Shown here: positions 55,348-64,000 of the stretch, piece after piece
Layout: each line of letters begins with the position of its first letter
Position numbering within the stretch: the first letter of the stretch is position 1
Assembly (NCBI RefSeq): GCF_028877475.1
Contig: NZ_CP113527.1
Coordinates: 1,481,501-1,545,500, forward strand
Origin: Lysinibacillus irui
Lineage (GTDB): Bacteria > Bacillota > Bacilli > Bacillales_A > Planococcaceae
Direction: 5' to 3'
DNA length: 64,000 nucleotides
Translations under genes and position numbers: made by a program
The notes under the pieces: model-generated
Told to the model about the DNA's origin: nothing
Seen by the model: the letters and a program-made list of their open reading frames with translations, nothing else
Database searches by the model: none

Positions 55348-55918
55348 GAAAGTTATGATTGTCGAAGATGAATCACTGATTGCGATTGATTTGAAGTTTA
55401 TGTTAGAAGATAATGGCTATGAAGTAGTGGCGCAGGCGAACAATGGGGAAACAGCCATTGAATTAGCCTTTTTACATAAACCACAGTTAATCTTAATGGA
55501 CATCAAAATGCCTAAACTAGATGGTTTAAAGGCAAGTAAAATTATTGAACAACAGCTTGGTATACCAGTTCTTTTCATCTCGGCTTACAGTGAAAAAGAA
55601 TTGTTGCTATACATGAAGCAGGATAATATATTAGGGTATGTAATGAAACCGTTTTCTGAAAAAAATGTGTTGCCTGTGTTAGAGGTTGCCTTTCATCAAA
55701 TTGATAAGTTCAACCGTCTCAATGGGGAGATTTTACATAAGCAAACACAATTAGATAAGCGGAAAGTAATTGAACGAGCAAAGGGCTTGCTAATGCAGGC
55801 CGAAAATATAAGCGAGGACGAGGCTTACCGTAGGATTCGCAATGAAAGTATGCAAACCCAACAGGAAATGGTGCATATCGCCCAGCAAATTATTAATACT
55901 TTACAAGTCAATAGTTGA
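55340..55918 (+). CDS. eutV: EutV, ANTAR-domain antiterminator response regulator
   Basis: 192 residues. Receiver domain with Asp54 (LMDIKMPKLDG) and a C-terminal ANTAR domain (about 133-185: RKVIERAKGLLMQAENISEDEAYRRIRNESMQ). Phosphorylated EutV binds paired hexaloop hairpins in nascent RNA and prevents terminator formation. A matching hairpin overlapping a terminator lies directly after its stop codon, ahead of eutH. Partner kinase EutW is coupled upstream. Confidence 0.94.
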   Translation: MTRKVMIVEDESLIAIDLKFMLEDNGYEVVAQANNGETAIELAFLHKPQLILMDIKMPKLDGLKASKIIEQQLGIPVLFISAYSEKELLLYMKQDNILGYVMKPFSEKNVLPVLEVAFHQIDKFNRLNGEILHKQTQLDKRKVIERAKGLLMQAENISEDEAYRRIRNESMQTQQEMVHIAQQIINTLQVNS

Positions 55919-55931
55919 AGCAAAGGCGCTT
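55918..55931 (+). promoter_or_regulatory. ANTAR (EutV) target hairpin overlapping a terminator
   Basis: Stem AAGC / GCTT with a six-base loop AAAGGC, which has A at loop position 1 and G at position 4, the ANTAR recognition pattern. Ten of its bases are the 5' arm of the following terminator, so the two structures exclude each other. A partner P1 hairpin is not obvious in the preceding sequence. Confidence 0.55.
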
Positions 55932-55964
55932 TAAAGAGATTTCTTCTTTAAAGCGCCTTTTTTT
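55922..55964 (+). terminator. Regulated terminator between eutV and eutH
   Basis: Sixteen-base arms AAAGGCGCTTTAAAGA / TCTTTAAAGCGCCTTT with a 7-base loop, then seven Ts. In the absence of active EutV it should stop transcription before the metabolic eut genes. Confidence 0.88.
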
Positions 55965-55999
55965 CTATAAATTTATTAAAAAAAGGGGTGATGAGTAAG

Positions 56000-57244
56000 A
56001 TGGCAATGATAGGAACGATTATCGTTTATATTATTATGATTTGTGCTGTTTTAGGGGCAATCGGGGCAATCCGAGATGCTGAGTATGGAATTGGAAAAGA
56101 ATTTATGAATGGTATCCATACCGTTGGACATATTTTTGTCCCAGCAGCAGGGATCATGGCAGCTATTCCTTACTTAACATGGTTTATTAGTCATTTTATT
56201 AGTCCGATTTTTGAGTTAATTGGTGCAGATCCTGCGATAGCAGCGACGACAATATTAGCTTCGGACATGGGTGGTTACCAATTAGCCAATGCATTAAAAG
56301 AGTCTTATGAAGGATGGGTCATGGCTCTAGTTGTTGGATTTATGTCTGGTGCTACTATCGTATTCTCTATTCCAATGGGGCTTGCAATGTTAGATAAGCG
56401 TGATCATAAGTATATGGCGCTAGGTATTATGGCCGGCGTATTAACGATTCCGATTGGTGCATTTATTTCTTCAATCATGATTGTGCTATTCAATACAGAA
56501 GTCCGTGAAGTCATTAGTACAACAGAGGCACCTACATATGTGTTTGCCATTTCTGTTTTACAAATATTAATTAACTTACTACCTTTATTTATTTTCGTTA
56601 TTTTAATCGCACTTGGCTTAAAGCTTATTCCGAACGGTATGATTAAAGGATTTATGCTATTCGGACGTGTGATGGATGCCGGGATTAAATTAGTATTAGT
56701 GTTCTCGATTGTTGAGATTTTTACAGGTATTTTTACAAAGATTTTTGGTGCGTGGGGCTTCGATCCAATCATGGCAGATGAGATCGATCAATTCCGAGCA
56801 TTAGAGACAGCAGGTTATATCGGTATTATGCTAGCGGGTGCCTTCCCAATGGTGTATTTAATTCGAAAATATGCTTCCAAGCCACTTGAAGCGGCTGGTA
56901 AAAAATTAGGCTTATCCTCTGTAGGAAGTGCGGGGATTTTAGCAACGATTGCTAATATTTTGGCGATGTTTACACTGATTCGCCATATGCCACCAAAAGA
57001 TAAAGTTATTAACATTGCATTTGGTGTGTGTTCTGCATTCCTATTAGGCGATCACTTATCATTTACAGCTAATTTCCAGCCTACTATTATCTTGCCTGTT
57101 ATCGCTGGTAAGTTTTTAGCGGGTGTCATTGCCATTATTTTAGCTTATAAGCTTTCCGTACCAACTGCATTAAGGTTGGAAATTGAGGATCGCAAGGCTG
57201 GCATTATCAAAGAAGGCGAATATGTAACAGAGCAAAAATCTTAA
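56000..57244 (+). CDS. eutH: EutH ethanolamine permease
   Basis: 414 residues with about 11 transmembrane helices and the EutH patterns RDAEYGIGKEFMNGIHTVGHIF and LASDMGGYQLANAL. It imports ethanolamine when the external amount is low. The ATG at 56000 has GGGGTG nine bases upstream; a GTG at 55988 overlaps that site. First gene after the regulated terminator. Confidence 0.92.
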   Translation: MAMIGTIIVYIIMICAVLGAIGAIRDAEYGIGKEFMNGIHTVGHIFVPAAGIMAAIPYLTWFISHFISPIFELIGADPAIAATTILASDMGGYQLANALKESYEGWVMALVVGFMSGATIVFSIPMGLAMLDKRDHKYMALGIMAGVLTIPIGAFISSIMIVLFNTEVREVISTTEAPTYVFAISVLQILINLLPLFIFVILIALGLKLIPNGMIKGFMLFGRVMDAGIKLVLVFSIVEIFTGIFTKIFGAWGFDPIMADEIDQFRALETAGYIGIMLAGAFPMVYLIRKYASKPLEAAGKKLGLSSVGSAGILATIANILAMFTLIRHMPPKDKVINIAFGVCSAFLLGDHLSFTANFQPTIILPVIAGKFLAGVIAIILAYKLSVPTALRLEIEDRKAGIIKEGEYVTEQKS

Positions 57245-57271
57245 TTGATTAAAAAAGTGAGGTGATGACGT

Positions 57272-57613
57272 GTGAGTGAAGAAAAGAAACGATTTATTCA
57301 GGAGTTTGTGCCGGGTAAACAGCTAACATTGAGTCACCTTATTGCCAATCCTGATCCAGATATGTTTCAAAAGCTAGGAATCCAAGAAGCAGGTGCGCTG
57401 GGCATCATGACTTGTACTCCGAGTGAAACAGTGATTATTGCAGGGGATTTAGCGACAAAGGCTGCCAATGTCAAACTCGGATTTTTAGATCGTTTTACAG
57501 GTAGTCTCGTTATTGTGGGAAGTGTTTCTGAAGTGGAAATGGCGATGTTAGAAATTAATCGTTTTTTATCCGAGGTATTAGGGTACACCCCATCAAAAAT
57601 AACGAAATCATAG
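57272..57613 (+). CDS. eutS: EutS microcompartment shell protein
   Basis: 113 residues, a single circularly permuted BMC domain (GALGIMTCTPSETVIIAGDLATKAANVKLGFLDRFTGSLVIVGSVSEVEMAM). It forms bent hexamers in the shell of the ethanolamine microcompartment. GTG start with GAGGTGATG upstream; the next gene's start codon is 10 bases after its stop. Confidence 0.93.
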   Translation: MSEEKKRFIQEFVPGKQLTLSHLIANPDPDMFQKLGIQEAGALGIMTCTPSETVIIAGDLATKAANVKLGFLDRFTGSLVIVGSVSEVEMAMLEINRFLSEVLGYTPSKITKS

Positions 57614-57623
57614 GATGTGTCAT

Positions 57624-58124
57624 ATGAAAAATCGAGTAATGATAATAGGCGGTGTGCAAGCAGGAAAGTCAACATTGATGAATACTTTGTTAGGCAAGGA
57701 AAGTACGGCTAACAAAACACAGGCACTCGTTTATGATGACTGGATTGTTGATACACCAGGTGAATATGTTGAAAATCCCATGTATTACAGAAATATTATG
57801 GCAACGTCGCTGGAAGTAACTCATGTGATTTATTTGCAGGATGCTACATCAGCAAGAAGTGTGTTCCCTCCGCAATTTAGCTTAGGGATTCCAAAAATAC
57901 AAATTGGTGTTATTACAAAGATTGATGCTCCTAATGCAGATGTAGAAAGGGCTACAGCTTTATTAAAAAATGTTATGACGCATGGGCCCATCGTGAAAAC
58001 CTCTTCATGGCAAAAGCTCGGAATCGAGTTTATTGAACCATTGATTCAGCTGAAGACACATGAAGACATTCAACAATTTGTTAAGGATCGCGATAGTCCG
58101 TATCTCATGTATTGCTCACAGTAG
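57624..58124 (+). CDS. eutP: EutP/PduV-type small GTPase
   Basis: 166 residues of the EutP/PduV family. Walker A GGVQAGKST (about 9-17), DTPGEY near residue 48, and VITKID as the nucleotide-specificity motif. It has been linked to acetate kinase activity in Salmonella EutP and to microcompartment positioning in PduV. ATG 57624 is preferred over the upstream frame extension. Confidence 0.88.
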   Translation: MKNRVMIIGGVQAGKSTLMNTLLGKESTANKTQALVYDDWIVDTPGEYVENPMYYRNIMATSLEVTHVIYLQDATSARSVFPPQFSLGIPKIQIGVITKIDAPNADVERATALLKNVMTHGPIVKTSSWQKLGIEFIEPLIQLKTHEDIQQFVKDRDSPYLMYCSQ

Positions 58125-58141
58125 CGAGAGGGAGGTGTAGG

Positions 58142-59566
58142 GTGAAAACTGAAAAAATATTTAGTGCAGGCATTGATATTGGGACAAGTACCACAAAAAT
58201 GGTCGTCAGTAGTTTTTTGTTAAAAAATGTGGCTGGTGTGACACATGTGCCAAGGATTGAAATTATTGAGAAAACGGTATTGCATCAAAGTCCAATTATT
58301 AAAACACCTTTTATCAATAAAGACATCATTGATATGAAAAAGATTGAGGAATTTATTTTTCAGCAGTATCAATTGGCACAAATTGCGCCAACAGACATTT
58401 CAACGGGCGCCATTATTATAACAGGCGAATCCGCCACGAAAGAAAATGCAAGAGAGGTTGTCCATACCATTGCAGATGGCGCTGGTCATTTTTTAGTTGC
58501 TACCGCTGGTCCTGATTTAGAGGGCATCATCGCCGCCAAGGGGGCAGGTACTTTACAGCAATCAAAGAATTCATCCAAAGTAATAGCCAATATTGATATT
58601 GGTGGTGGGACAGCGAATATTGCTGTGATGCAGTTTGGGGAAGTCATTGGTACATGTACCTTACATGTTGGTGGTAGATTGATTGAATTTAAGGAAGGCA
58701 AGATTCAATCAATTTCTCCGCCACTCATGCGACTGATGGAAAACTGGTCTAATCCGTTAGCTGTCGGTGATGCGGCAGAGGATGTTCGCGTCTCACAATG
58801 TATTGAAGAGATGGTTGGAACACTTGCCATGATTCTTCATGGACAATGTACCAATAAAGAGCATCCATTATTACTAGGACATTTACCCAACTGGCATAAA
58901 CCAGTTGATGCCATTGTCTTTTCAGGTGGTGTAGCCTCCTGTATTTATGAAAATGACTGTACGCAGCGTCAGTATGATGATATTGGCGAAAAACTAGCAA
59001 AAACGCTACTTAAGCATGAGCAGCTTCAATCATTTTTATGGCTGCGACCAGAGGAAACAGCACGAGCAACAGTCACGGGGGCAGGTACACAGACCACTGA
59101 AATAAGTGGCGCAACTATTCAAGTAGATGCCGACGTGTTACCACTAAAAAATGTGCCTGTCTTCAACTGCCATATGAACGATGCAACAACAGACTTTAAC
59201 ACTGTAGTAAAGACAGCTGTTGAGCGAGCGGATGATCTATTTTCCATACAGGATAATCGTTCACCATTTGCCCTCTATTTTAGTGAATTGCCGTATTTAA
59301 GCTTTCAGGATGTACATGCATTGTGTGAGGCTGTTTTGCAGCATTTGGCGACAAGATGCTCCAAGGACATACCAATTATCATAGTCATTCAATCAGATTA
59401 TGCAAAGATTATTGGACAAACCATACAAGCAATTAATTCTACAGTACCAATTATTTGCATCGATCAAATTAAAGTGGAGACGGGTGATTATATCGACATA
59501 GGAGAGGTTCTGCCATCTGGCGTTGTTCCTGTTGTTGTAAAAACTCTTGCCTTTCACTCAAAGTAA
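58142..59566 (+). CDS. eutA: EutA reactivating factor for ethanolamine ammonia-lyase
   Basis: 474 residues of the actin/Hsp70-like ATPase fold: FSAGIDIGTSTTKMVVS at the N-terminus, ANIDIGGGTANIAVM near residue 156, and VFSGGVAS near residue 261. It swaps damaged cobalamin out of EutBC using ATP. GTG start with GGGAGGTG upstream. It directly precedes eutB. Confidence 0.93.
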   Translation: MKTEKIFSAGIDIGTSTTKMVVSSFLLKNVAGVTHVPRIEIIEKTVLHQSPIIKTPFINKDIIDMKKIEEFIFQQYQLAQIAPTDISTGAIIITGESATKENAREVVHTIADGAGHFLVATAGPDLEGIIAAKGAGTLQQSKNSSKVIANIDIGGGTANIAVMQFGEVIGTCTLHVGGRLIEFKEGKIQSISPPLMRLMENWSNPLAVGDAAEDVRVSQCIEEMVGTLAMILHGQCTNKEHPLLLGHLPNWHKPVDAIVFSGGVASCIYENDCTQRQYDDIGEKLAKTLLKHEQLQSFLWLRPEETARATVTGAGTQTTEISGATIQVDADVLPLKNVPVFNCHMNDATTDFNTVVKTAVERADDLFSIQDNRSPFALYFSELPYLSFQDVHALCEAVLQHLATRCSKDIPIIIVIQSDYAKIIGQTIQAINSTVPIICIDQIKVETGDYIDIGEVLPSGVVPVVVKTLAFHSK

Positions 59567-59577
59567 GGAGGATGAAT

Positions 59578-60942
59578 GTGAATTTATCGGTGATATTTGG
59601 TGGAGAAAAATATAATTTTAAATCATTAAAAGATGTCATGGCGAAGGCCAATGAAGAAAAATCAGGCGATCAGCTAGCGGGGATTGCAGCTGAAACGGTT
59701 CAACAACGAATCGCAGCAAAGGCTGTATTAAGTGAGCTGTTAGTGAAAGATATTCGAGAAAATCCATTAGTGCCACAAGAAAATGATGAGGTTTCACGCA
59801 TTATTGAGGGTGACATTAATGAGCAAATATATGGAGAAATCAAAAACTGGAGCATCGAACAGCTACGCGAATACATTTTATCAAATGATACGGGTGACCG
59901 TGAGCTAAAGCGTTTAAGCAAAGGGATGAATTCCGAGATTATTGCCGCTGTTACAAAACTAATGTCCAATTTAGATCTTGTACATGCAGCCAATAAAGTT
60001 GAAATACTTTCAACGTGTAATATTACGATTGGTCAAAAAGGGACGCTGTCATCTCGTCTACAGCCAAATCATCCGACAGATAATATTGATGGCATCATCG
60101 CCTCTCTAAAAGAAGGACTGTCCTATGGTATTGGGGATGCTGTTATCGGCATTAATCCTGTAGATGATTCAGTTGAAAGTGTCAAAAAAGTGCTTACGGC
60201 TACAAAGGAATTCATCAATGATTGGTCCATTCCTACACAAAACTGTGTATTAGCTCATATTACAACACAGATGAAGGCAATTAAACAAGGTGCCCCAGCA
60301 GATATGATTTTCCAAAGTATCGCAGGGACAGAAATTGCTAACCGTTCGTTCGGTATTTCTGCTGATTTAATACGAGAAGCAGAGGAGCTCATTAAAAAAC
60401 AAGGAACAGGTACTGGTCCAAATTTATTCTACTTTGAAACAGGTCAAGGCTCAGAGCTATCGGCAGAGGCACATATGGGTATTGACCAAGTAACACTGGA
60501 ATCGCGAAATTATGGCTTTGCTAGACATTTTAATCCTTATATTGTCAACACAGTAGTTGGCTTTATCGGTCCAGAGTATTTATACAACAATAAACAGGTT
60601 ATTCGTGCTGGTCTAGAAGATCATTTCATGGGCAAAATGCATGGAATCCCTATGGGTGTAGATATTTGTTATACGAACCATATTAAAGCGGATCAAAATG
60701 ATATTGAAGATTTAAGTGTACTACTGACAGCGGCAGGCGTTAACTTTATTATCGCTGCGCCAATGGGTGATGATGTAATGCTTAACTATCAATCGATGAG
60801 CTTCCATGATGTAGCTACATTACTCCAAACATTTGGTAAAAAACCAGCACCAGCATTTTTAGCATGGTTAGAAAAAATGGGCATTTATGAAAATGGTCGA
60901 CTTTCAGCAAGAGCTGGCGATTTATCCATTTTTGAAAGGTAG
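59578..60942 (+). CDS. eutB: Ethanolamine ammonia-lyase large subunit
   Basis: 454 residues. TIM-barrel cobalamin enzyme with clear EutB segments (ETGQGSELSAEAHMGIDQVTLESRNYGFAR is split by the active-site Glu, near residues 283-312; MHGIPMGVDICYTNH near 355). It converts ethanolamine to acetaldehyde and ammonia. An ATG at 59572 abuts GGAGG, so GTG 59578 with six-base spacing is favoured. EutC follows. Confidence 0.95.
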   Translation: MNLSVIFGGEKYNFKSLKDVMAKANEEKSGDQLAGIAAETVQQRIAAKAVLSELLVKDIRENPLVPQENDEVSRIIEGDINEQIYGEIKNWSIEQLREYILSNDTGDRELKRLSKGMNSEIIAAVTKLMSNLDLVHAANKVEILSTCNITIGQKGTLSSRLQPNHPTDNIDGIIASLKEGLSYGIGDAVIGINPVDDSVESVKKVLTATKEFINDWSIPTQNCVLAHITTQMKAIKQGAPADMIFQSIAGTEIANRSFGISADLIREAEELIKKQGTGTGPNLFYFETGQGSELSAEAHMGIDQVTLESRNYGFARHFNPYIVNTVVGFIGPEYLYNNKQVIRAGLEDHFMGKMHGIPMGVDICYTNHIKADQNDIEDLSVLLTAAGVNFIIAAPMGDDVMLNYQSMSFHDVATLLQTFGKKPAPAFLAWLEKMGIYENGRLSARAGDLSIFER

Positions 60943-60951
60943 GTGAATCGA

Positions 60952-61959
60952 GTGAATGATCAATTAGTCTCTATGATTACACAGCTTGTCATGGAAAAGA
61001 TGGAGAAAAATACAGGAAACCAAGCACCTGAAGTTGTAGCTCCTCCAGCAGAACAATCACTTATTAAAATATTTGATACAGTCGACAATCGTCCGACAGA
61101 AATAACAGAGTCTCAAACGACATCACAGGGACCGTTAATAAAGCTGTATCAGCACGGAGCGCCTCAGTCGGAAACGATAGCTCCTGCTACTTTTGAACAA
61201 CCTTTTAATACGGCTGTGCCGATTAAGCCATTTCAGTTTGAAGCAGAATCATTAACAGAAAGTGTGCAGGCTGCAAAAAAACATACACCTGCTCGAATTG
61301 GCGTTGGTAGAGCAGGGACGAGACCAAAAACGAAAACATGGTTAAAGTTCCGACTTGATCATGCTGCTGCGGTAGATGCCGTATATGGTGAAGTTTCCGA
61401 AGAGCTTTTACAAAAACTAGATGTTTTTCAAGTAACAACGAAAGTAACTGATAAGGAAGAATACATTACAAGACCTGATTTAGGTCGTCGTTTATCAGAG
61501 GAATCAAAGGCACTGATTCAACAAAAATGTAAGCAACAGCCTAAAGTGCAGATTATTATTTCGAATGGCCTAAGTGCCAGTGCCATTGAAGAAAATGTGC
61601 AGGATGTGTACTTGGCACTTCAACAAAGTCTTAGCAATTTAAATATTGACATCGGTACTACATTTTATATTGATAAAGGCCGTGTCGCTTTGATGGATGA
61701 AATTGGAGAGCTGTTACAGGCAGAGGTAATTGTTTACTTAATTGGTGAGCGTCCTGGTCTTGTCTCCGCAGAATCGATGAGTGCGTATTTATGCTACAAG
61801 CCAAGAATCGGTACAGTCGAAGCGGAGCGTATGGTGATATCCAATATCCACAAAGGTGGTATTCCACCATTAGAAGCGGGTGCTTATTTAGGAACAGTCG
61901 TACAAAAAATCTTGCATTACCAGGCAAGTGGCGTTGAGCTTGTCGCAAAAGAAGGTTAG
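60952..61959 (+). CDS. eutC: Ethanolamine ammonia-lyase small subunit with extended N-terminus
   Basis: 335 residues, about 40 longer than E. coli EutC (295). The core (from about residue 110: ARIGVGRAGTRPKTKTWLKFRLDHAAAVDAV) binds cobalamin with EutB. The first 20 residues, NDQLVSMITQLVMEKMEK, form an amphipathic helix like the known EutC encapsulation signal. The linker has three related motifs, SLIKIFD, PLIKLYQ and VPIKPFQ. GTG 60952 has AGGTG upstream; GTG 60943 is an alternative. Confidence 0.92.
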   Translation: MNDQLVSMITQLVMEKMEKNTGNQAPEVVAPPAEQSLIKIFDTVDNRPTEITESQTTSQGPLIKLYQHGAPQSETIAPATFEQPFNTAVPIKPFQFEAESLTESVQAAKKHTPARIGVGRAGTRPKTKTWLKFRLDHAAAVDAVYGEVSEELLQKLDVFQVTTKVTDKEEYITRPDLGRRLSEESKALIQQKCKQQPKVQIIISNGLSASAIEENVQDVYLALQQSLSNLNIDIGTTFYIDKGRVALMDEIGELLQAEVIVYLIGERPGLVSAESMSAYLCYKPRIGTVEAERMVISNIHKGGIPPLEAGAYLGTVVQKILHYQASGVELVAKEG

Positions 61960-61970
61960 GGGGCTGAAAC

Positions 61971-62621
61971 ATGAATCCTCAAAAAATTATGGCGCAAATT
62001 TTGGCGATGCAAACCATTCCAAGAGTCAACAGTGAATTAGCAGAGCAGCTAGATTTAAAGCCATATCACAATAGCATTGGGCTTGTCACATTGACCATTG
62101 ATGATGTTGGATATGTTGCTATTGATGAAGCAACGAAAAAGGCAGATGTTGACGTTATCTATGCGAAAAGCTTCTATGCGGGAGCAGCTCATGCATCGGG
62201 CCCATTATCAGGTGAAATGATTGGCATCATTGCAGGAAGCTCGCCTGATGAAATTCGTAGCGGACTTGATGCCATTCAACAAAAAATTGAGTTTGATACG
62301 TACTTCGAGGCGATTAATAACAATGAAAATCATGCTTTGTTTGCCCATACAGTGGCAAGCTGTGGAACGTATCTCGCCGAGCTGGCAAATGTAAACGTCG
62401 GCACACCACTTGCCTATTTAATCGCACCGCCACTAGAGGCAGTAGTTGGATTAGATGCAGCATTAAAGACGGCAGATGTAGAGTTAAAGGTTTTCTTTGG
62501 CCCTCCGTCTGAAACCAATTTTGGTGGCGGCCTATTAAGTGGTAGTCAATCATCTTGCGAGGCTGCGGCAAATGCTTTCAGAGAAGCTATTGAAAATATA
62601 GCTAGAAATCCAGTGATCTAG
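61971..62621 (+). CDS. eutL: EutL microcompartment shell protein
   Basis: 216 residues of tandem BMC domains forming trimers with a gated pore. The segments YAKSFYAGAAHASGPLSGEMIGIIAG and FGPPSETNFGGGLLSGSQSSC are typical. GGGGGCTG precedes the ATG. It sits between eutC and eutE in one operon. Confidence 0.94.
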   Translation: MNPQKIMAQILAMQTIPRVNSELAEQLDLKPYHNSIGLVTLTIDDVGYVAIDEATKKADVDVIYAKSFYAGAAHASGPLSGEMIGIIAGSSPDEIRSGLDAIQQKIEFDTYFEAINNNENHALFAHTVASCGTYLAELANVNVGTPLAYLIAPPLEAVVGLDAALKTADVELKVFFGPPSETNFGGGLLSGSQSSCEAAANAFREAIENIARNPVI

Positions 62622-62636
62622 AAAGGAGGCGGCTTT

Positions 62637-64000
62637 ATGGCCACATTAGACAAAGATTTATTAGCAATTCAAGAAATGAGAGATGCCGTTAAACAGGCTA
62701 ATACAGCACAGGCTGCCTACATGCAATTTTCACAGCAGCAAGTAGACAACATAGTGAAGGCTGTTGCGGATGCTGCCTTTAAGGAAGCAGACCGTTTAGC
62801 AAAAATGGCTGTGCAAGAAACAGGGATGGGTATCCCTAATCATAAAAAAATGAAAAATGAAGTGGCTTCACGAGATGTCTATGAAGATATTAAAGACTTA
62901 AAAACGGTTGGTATTGTAGGCTATGATCGGATGAAGAAAGTGGCAGAGATTGCGAGTCCTTTTGGGGTCATCGCAGGTATAGTGCCAACGACGAATCCAA
63001 CATCTACAGCCATTTTTAAAACACTTATTTCTTTAAAAACAAGAAATGCATTAGTGCTAAGTCCACACCCATATGCGGTGAAATGTACAAAAGAGGCGTT
63101 AGATGTTTGTCGAGTAGCGGCGGAACAAGCTGGTGCACCTGAAGGGCTACTGCAATGCTTAACGATGTCTTCTATGGAAGCTACGCAACAGCTCATGAAG
63201 CATCCTGATATTCATTTAATTTTAGCAACAGGCGGCGGTGCTTTAGTGAAGGCAGCCTATAGCTCTGGAAAGCCAGCTTATGGTGTAGGGCCGGGGAATG
63301 TCCCAGCTTATATCGAAAAATCAGCTAATATCCAAAAGTCTGTCCGTCAACTGGTTCACAGTAAGTCGTTCGATAATGGCACCATCTGTGCAACAGAACA
63401 AGCCATCATTGTAGATAAGGCGATTGCTGAACAGGTACAGACGGAATTAAAGAAAAACGGTGCCTATCTATTAAATGCTGAAGAAAAAGCAAAAATGGAG
63501 AAATTAATTTCACCTGTTCCTGGAAAGGTAAATCCACAAATTGTCGGGAAATCAGCTACTTGCTTAGCAGATTCTGTTGGCATCACAGTCCCAGAAGATA
63601 CAAAAGTTCTTGTTGGGTTAGAAACGATGATTGGTAAAAATATACCGTTTTCGCTTGAAAAACTTTCACCAATCTTTGCCCTCTATATAGTAGAAAACAG
63701 TACAGAAGCAAAGCAAGTCATGATTGACCTATTAAATATTGGTGGTCGTGGACATACATGCTCGATTCACACTGAAAATGCAGCATTAGCTGAGCAATTC
63801 TCTGTTGAATTACCTGTCTCACGTATTGTAGTCAATACATTATCATCTATCGGTGCAGTAGGTGGAACAACAGGATTAGCACCATCCTTTACATTAGGCT
63901 GTGGTACATTTGGCGGTAATATTACGTCGGATAACATTACAGCAAGACACCTATTAAATATTAAACGTATGGCTTATGGCATTAAAGATGTCGAAGTACC
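62637..64000 (+). CDS. eutE: EutE acetaldehyde dehydrogenase (C-terminus beyond window)
   Basis: About 454 residues seen; the gene runs off the window. Coenzyme A-acylating aldehyde dehydrogenase: NAD-binding ASPFGVIAGIVPTTNPTS near residue 105, ATGGGALVKAAYSSGKPAYGVGPGNVP near 198, and the nucleophile Cys251 in NGTICATEQ. It converts acetaldehyde to acetyl-CoA inside the microcompartment. AAAGGAGG precedes the ATG. The family includes PduP and the AdhE N-terminal half; the operon supports EutE. Confidence 0.93.
   Translation, partial: MATLDKDLLAIQEMRDAVKQANTAQAAYMQFSQQQVDNIVKAVADAAFKEADRLAKMAVQETGMGIPNHKKMKNEVASRDVYEDIKDLKTVGIVGYDRMKKVAEIASPFGVIAGIVPTTNPTSTAIFKTLISLKTRNALVLSPHPYAVKCTKEALDVCRVAAEQAGAPEGLLQCLTMSSMEATQQLMKHPDIHLILATGGGALVKAAYSSGKPAYGVGPGNVPAYIEKSANIQKSVRQLVHSKSFDNGTICATEQAIIVDKAIAEQVQTELKKNGAYLLNAEEKAKMEKLISPVPGKVNPQIVGKSATCLADSVGITVPEDTKVLVGLETMIGKNIPFSLEKLSPIFALYIVENSTEAKQVMIDLLNIGGRGHTCSIHTENAALAEQFSVELPVSRIVVNTLSSIGAVGGTTGLAPSFTLGCGTFGGNITSDNITARHLLNIKRMAYGIKDVEV

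Overview
The window reads as the chromosome of a low-GC, endospore-forming Gram-positive bacterium, most likely a Lysinibacillus or close relative. The reasons are sequence-level: AT-rich DNA with strong Shine-Dalgarno sites and many GTG/TTG starts, the spore photoproduct lyase pair splA-splB, a CotA-type spore laccase, a type B RNase P RNA, and the Bacillus-like block ypmB-aspB-asnS-dnaD-nth-ypoC / ponA-recU / yppE-mrfA-mrfB-gpsB-rnpB-ypsC-ypvA. The species assignment is an inference.

Layout. 1-5.9 kb: the 5' part of a TldD-type protease gene, splAB, a Nudix hydrolase, and an arginine-deiminase-like enzyme with an amino-acid permease, facing a YqcI/YcgG (heme guanidine-N-hydroxylase-like) gene. 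6.0-6.95 kb: a 42-bp minisatellite of 21 units. 7-11.7 kb: divergent marR and flavodoxin-fold oxidoreductase genes with paired operators, then a leftward operon of a BmrA-type ABC exporter and a HssRS-like two-component system. 11.9-22.8 kb: PucR regulator and an ankyrin-allH-allF-allG-NCS1 permease-carbamate kinase-deaminase operon plus an allantoate amidohydrolase-type enzyme, that is, a purine/allantoin nitrogen-salvage island built on oxamate carbamoyltransferase. 22.9-26.5 kb: two MFS exporters and a LysR regulator. The second exporter has two TetR-like operators and a leader terminator.

26.5-30 kb is an accessory pocket: a coupled pair encoding an intracellular subtilisin and a signal-less endonuclease I, a small membrane-anchored protein, repeats, and the broken N-terminus of a tyrosine recombinase. 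30-33.7 kb: CotA-like oxidase with a long tail, and a TPR-GGDEF protein. 34-53.7 kb: the conserved housekeeping block (transaminase, AsnRS, DnaD, endonuclease III, PBP1A, RecU, MrfAB repair, GpsB, RNase P RNA, a PAS-GGDEF-EAL protein, RNA methyltransferase, DinG-like helicase), with a frameshifted small membrane-protein gene before mrfB.

53.8-64 kb: an ethanolamine utilisation locus, eutW-eutV-[terminator/antiterminator]-eutH-eutS-eutP-eutA-eutB-eutC-eutL-eutE (cut by the window end). The EutW kinase and the EutV ANTAR regulator are read first. A terminator directly behind eutV carries an ANTAR-type hexaloop hairpin that would exclude it, so the two-component system probably controls the transporter, lyase, shell and dehydrogenase genes by antitermination.
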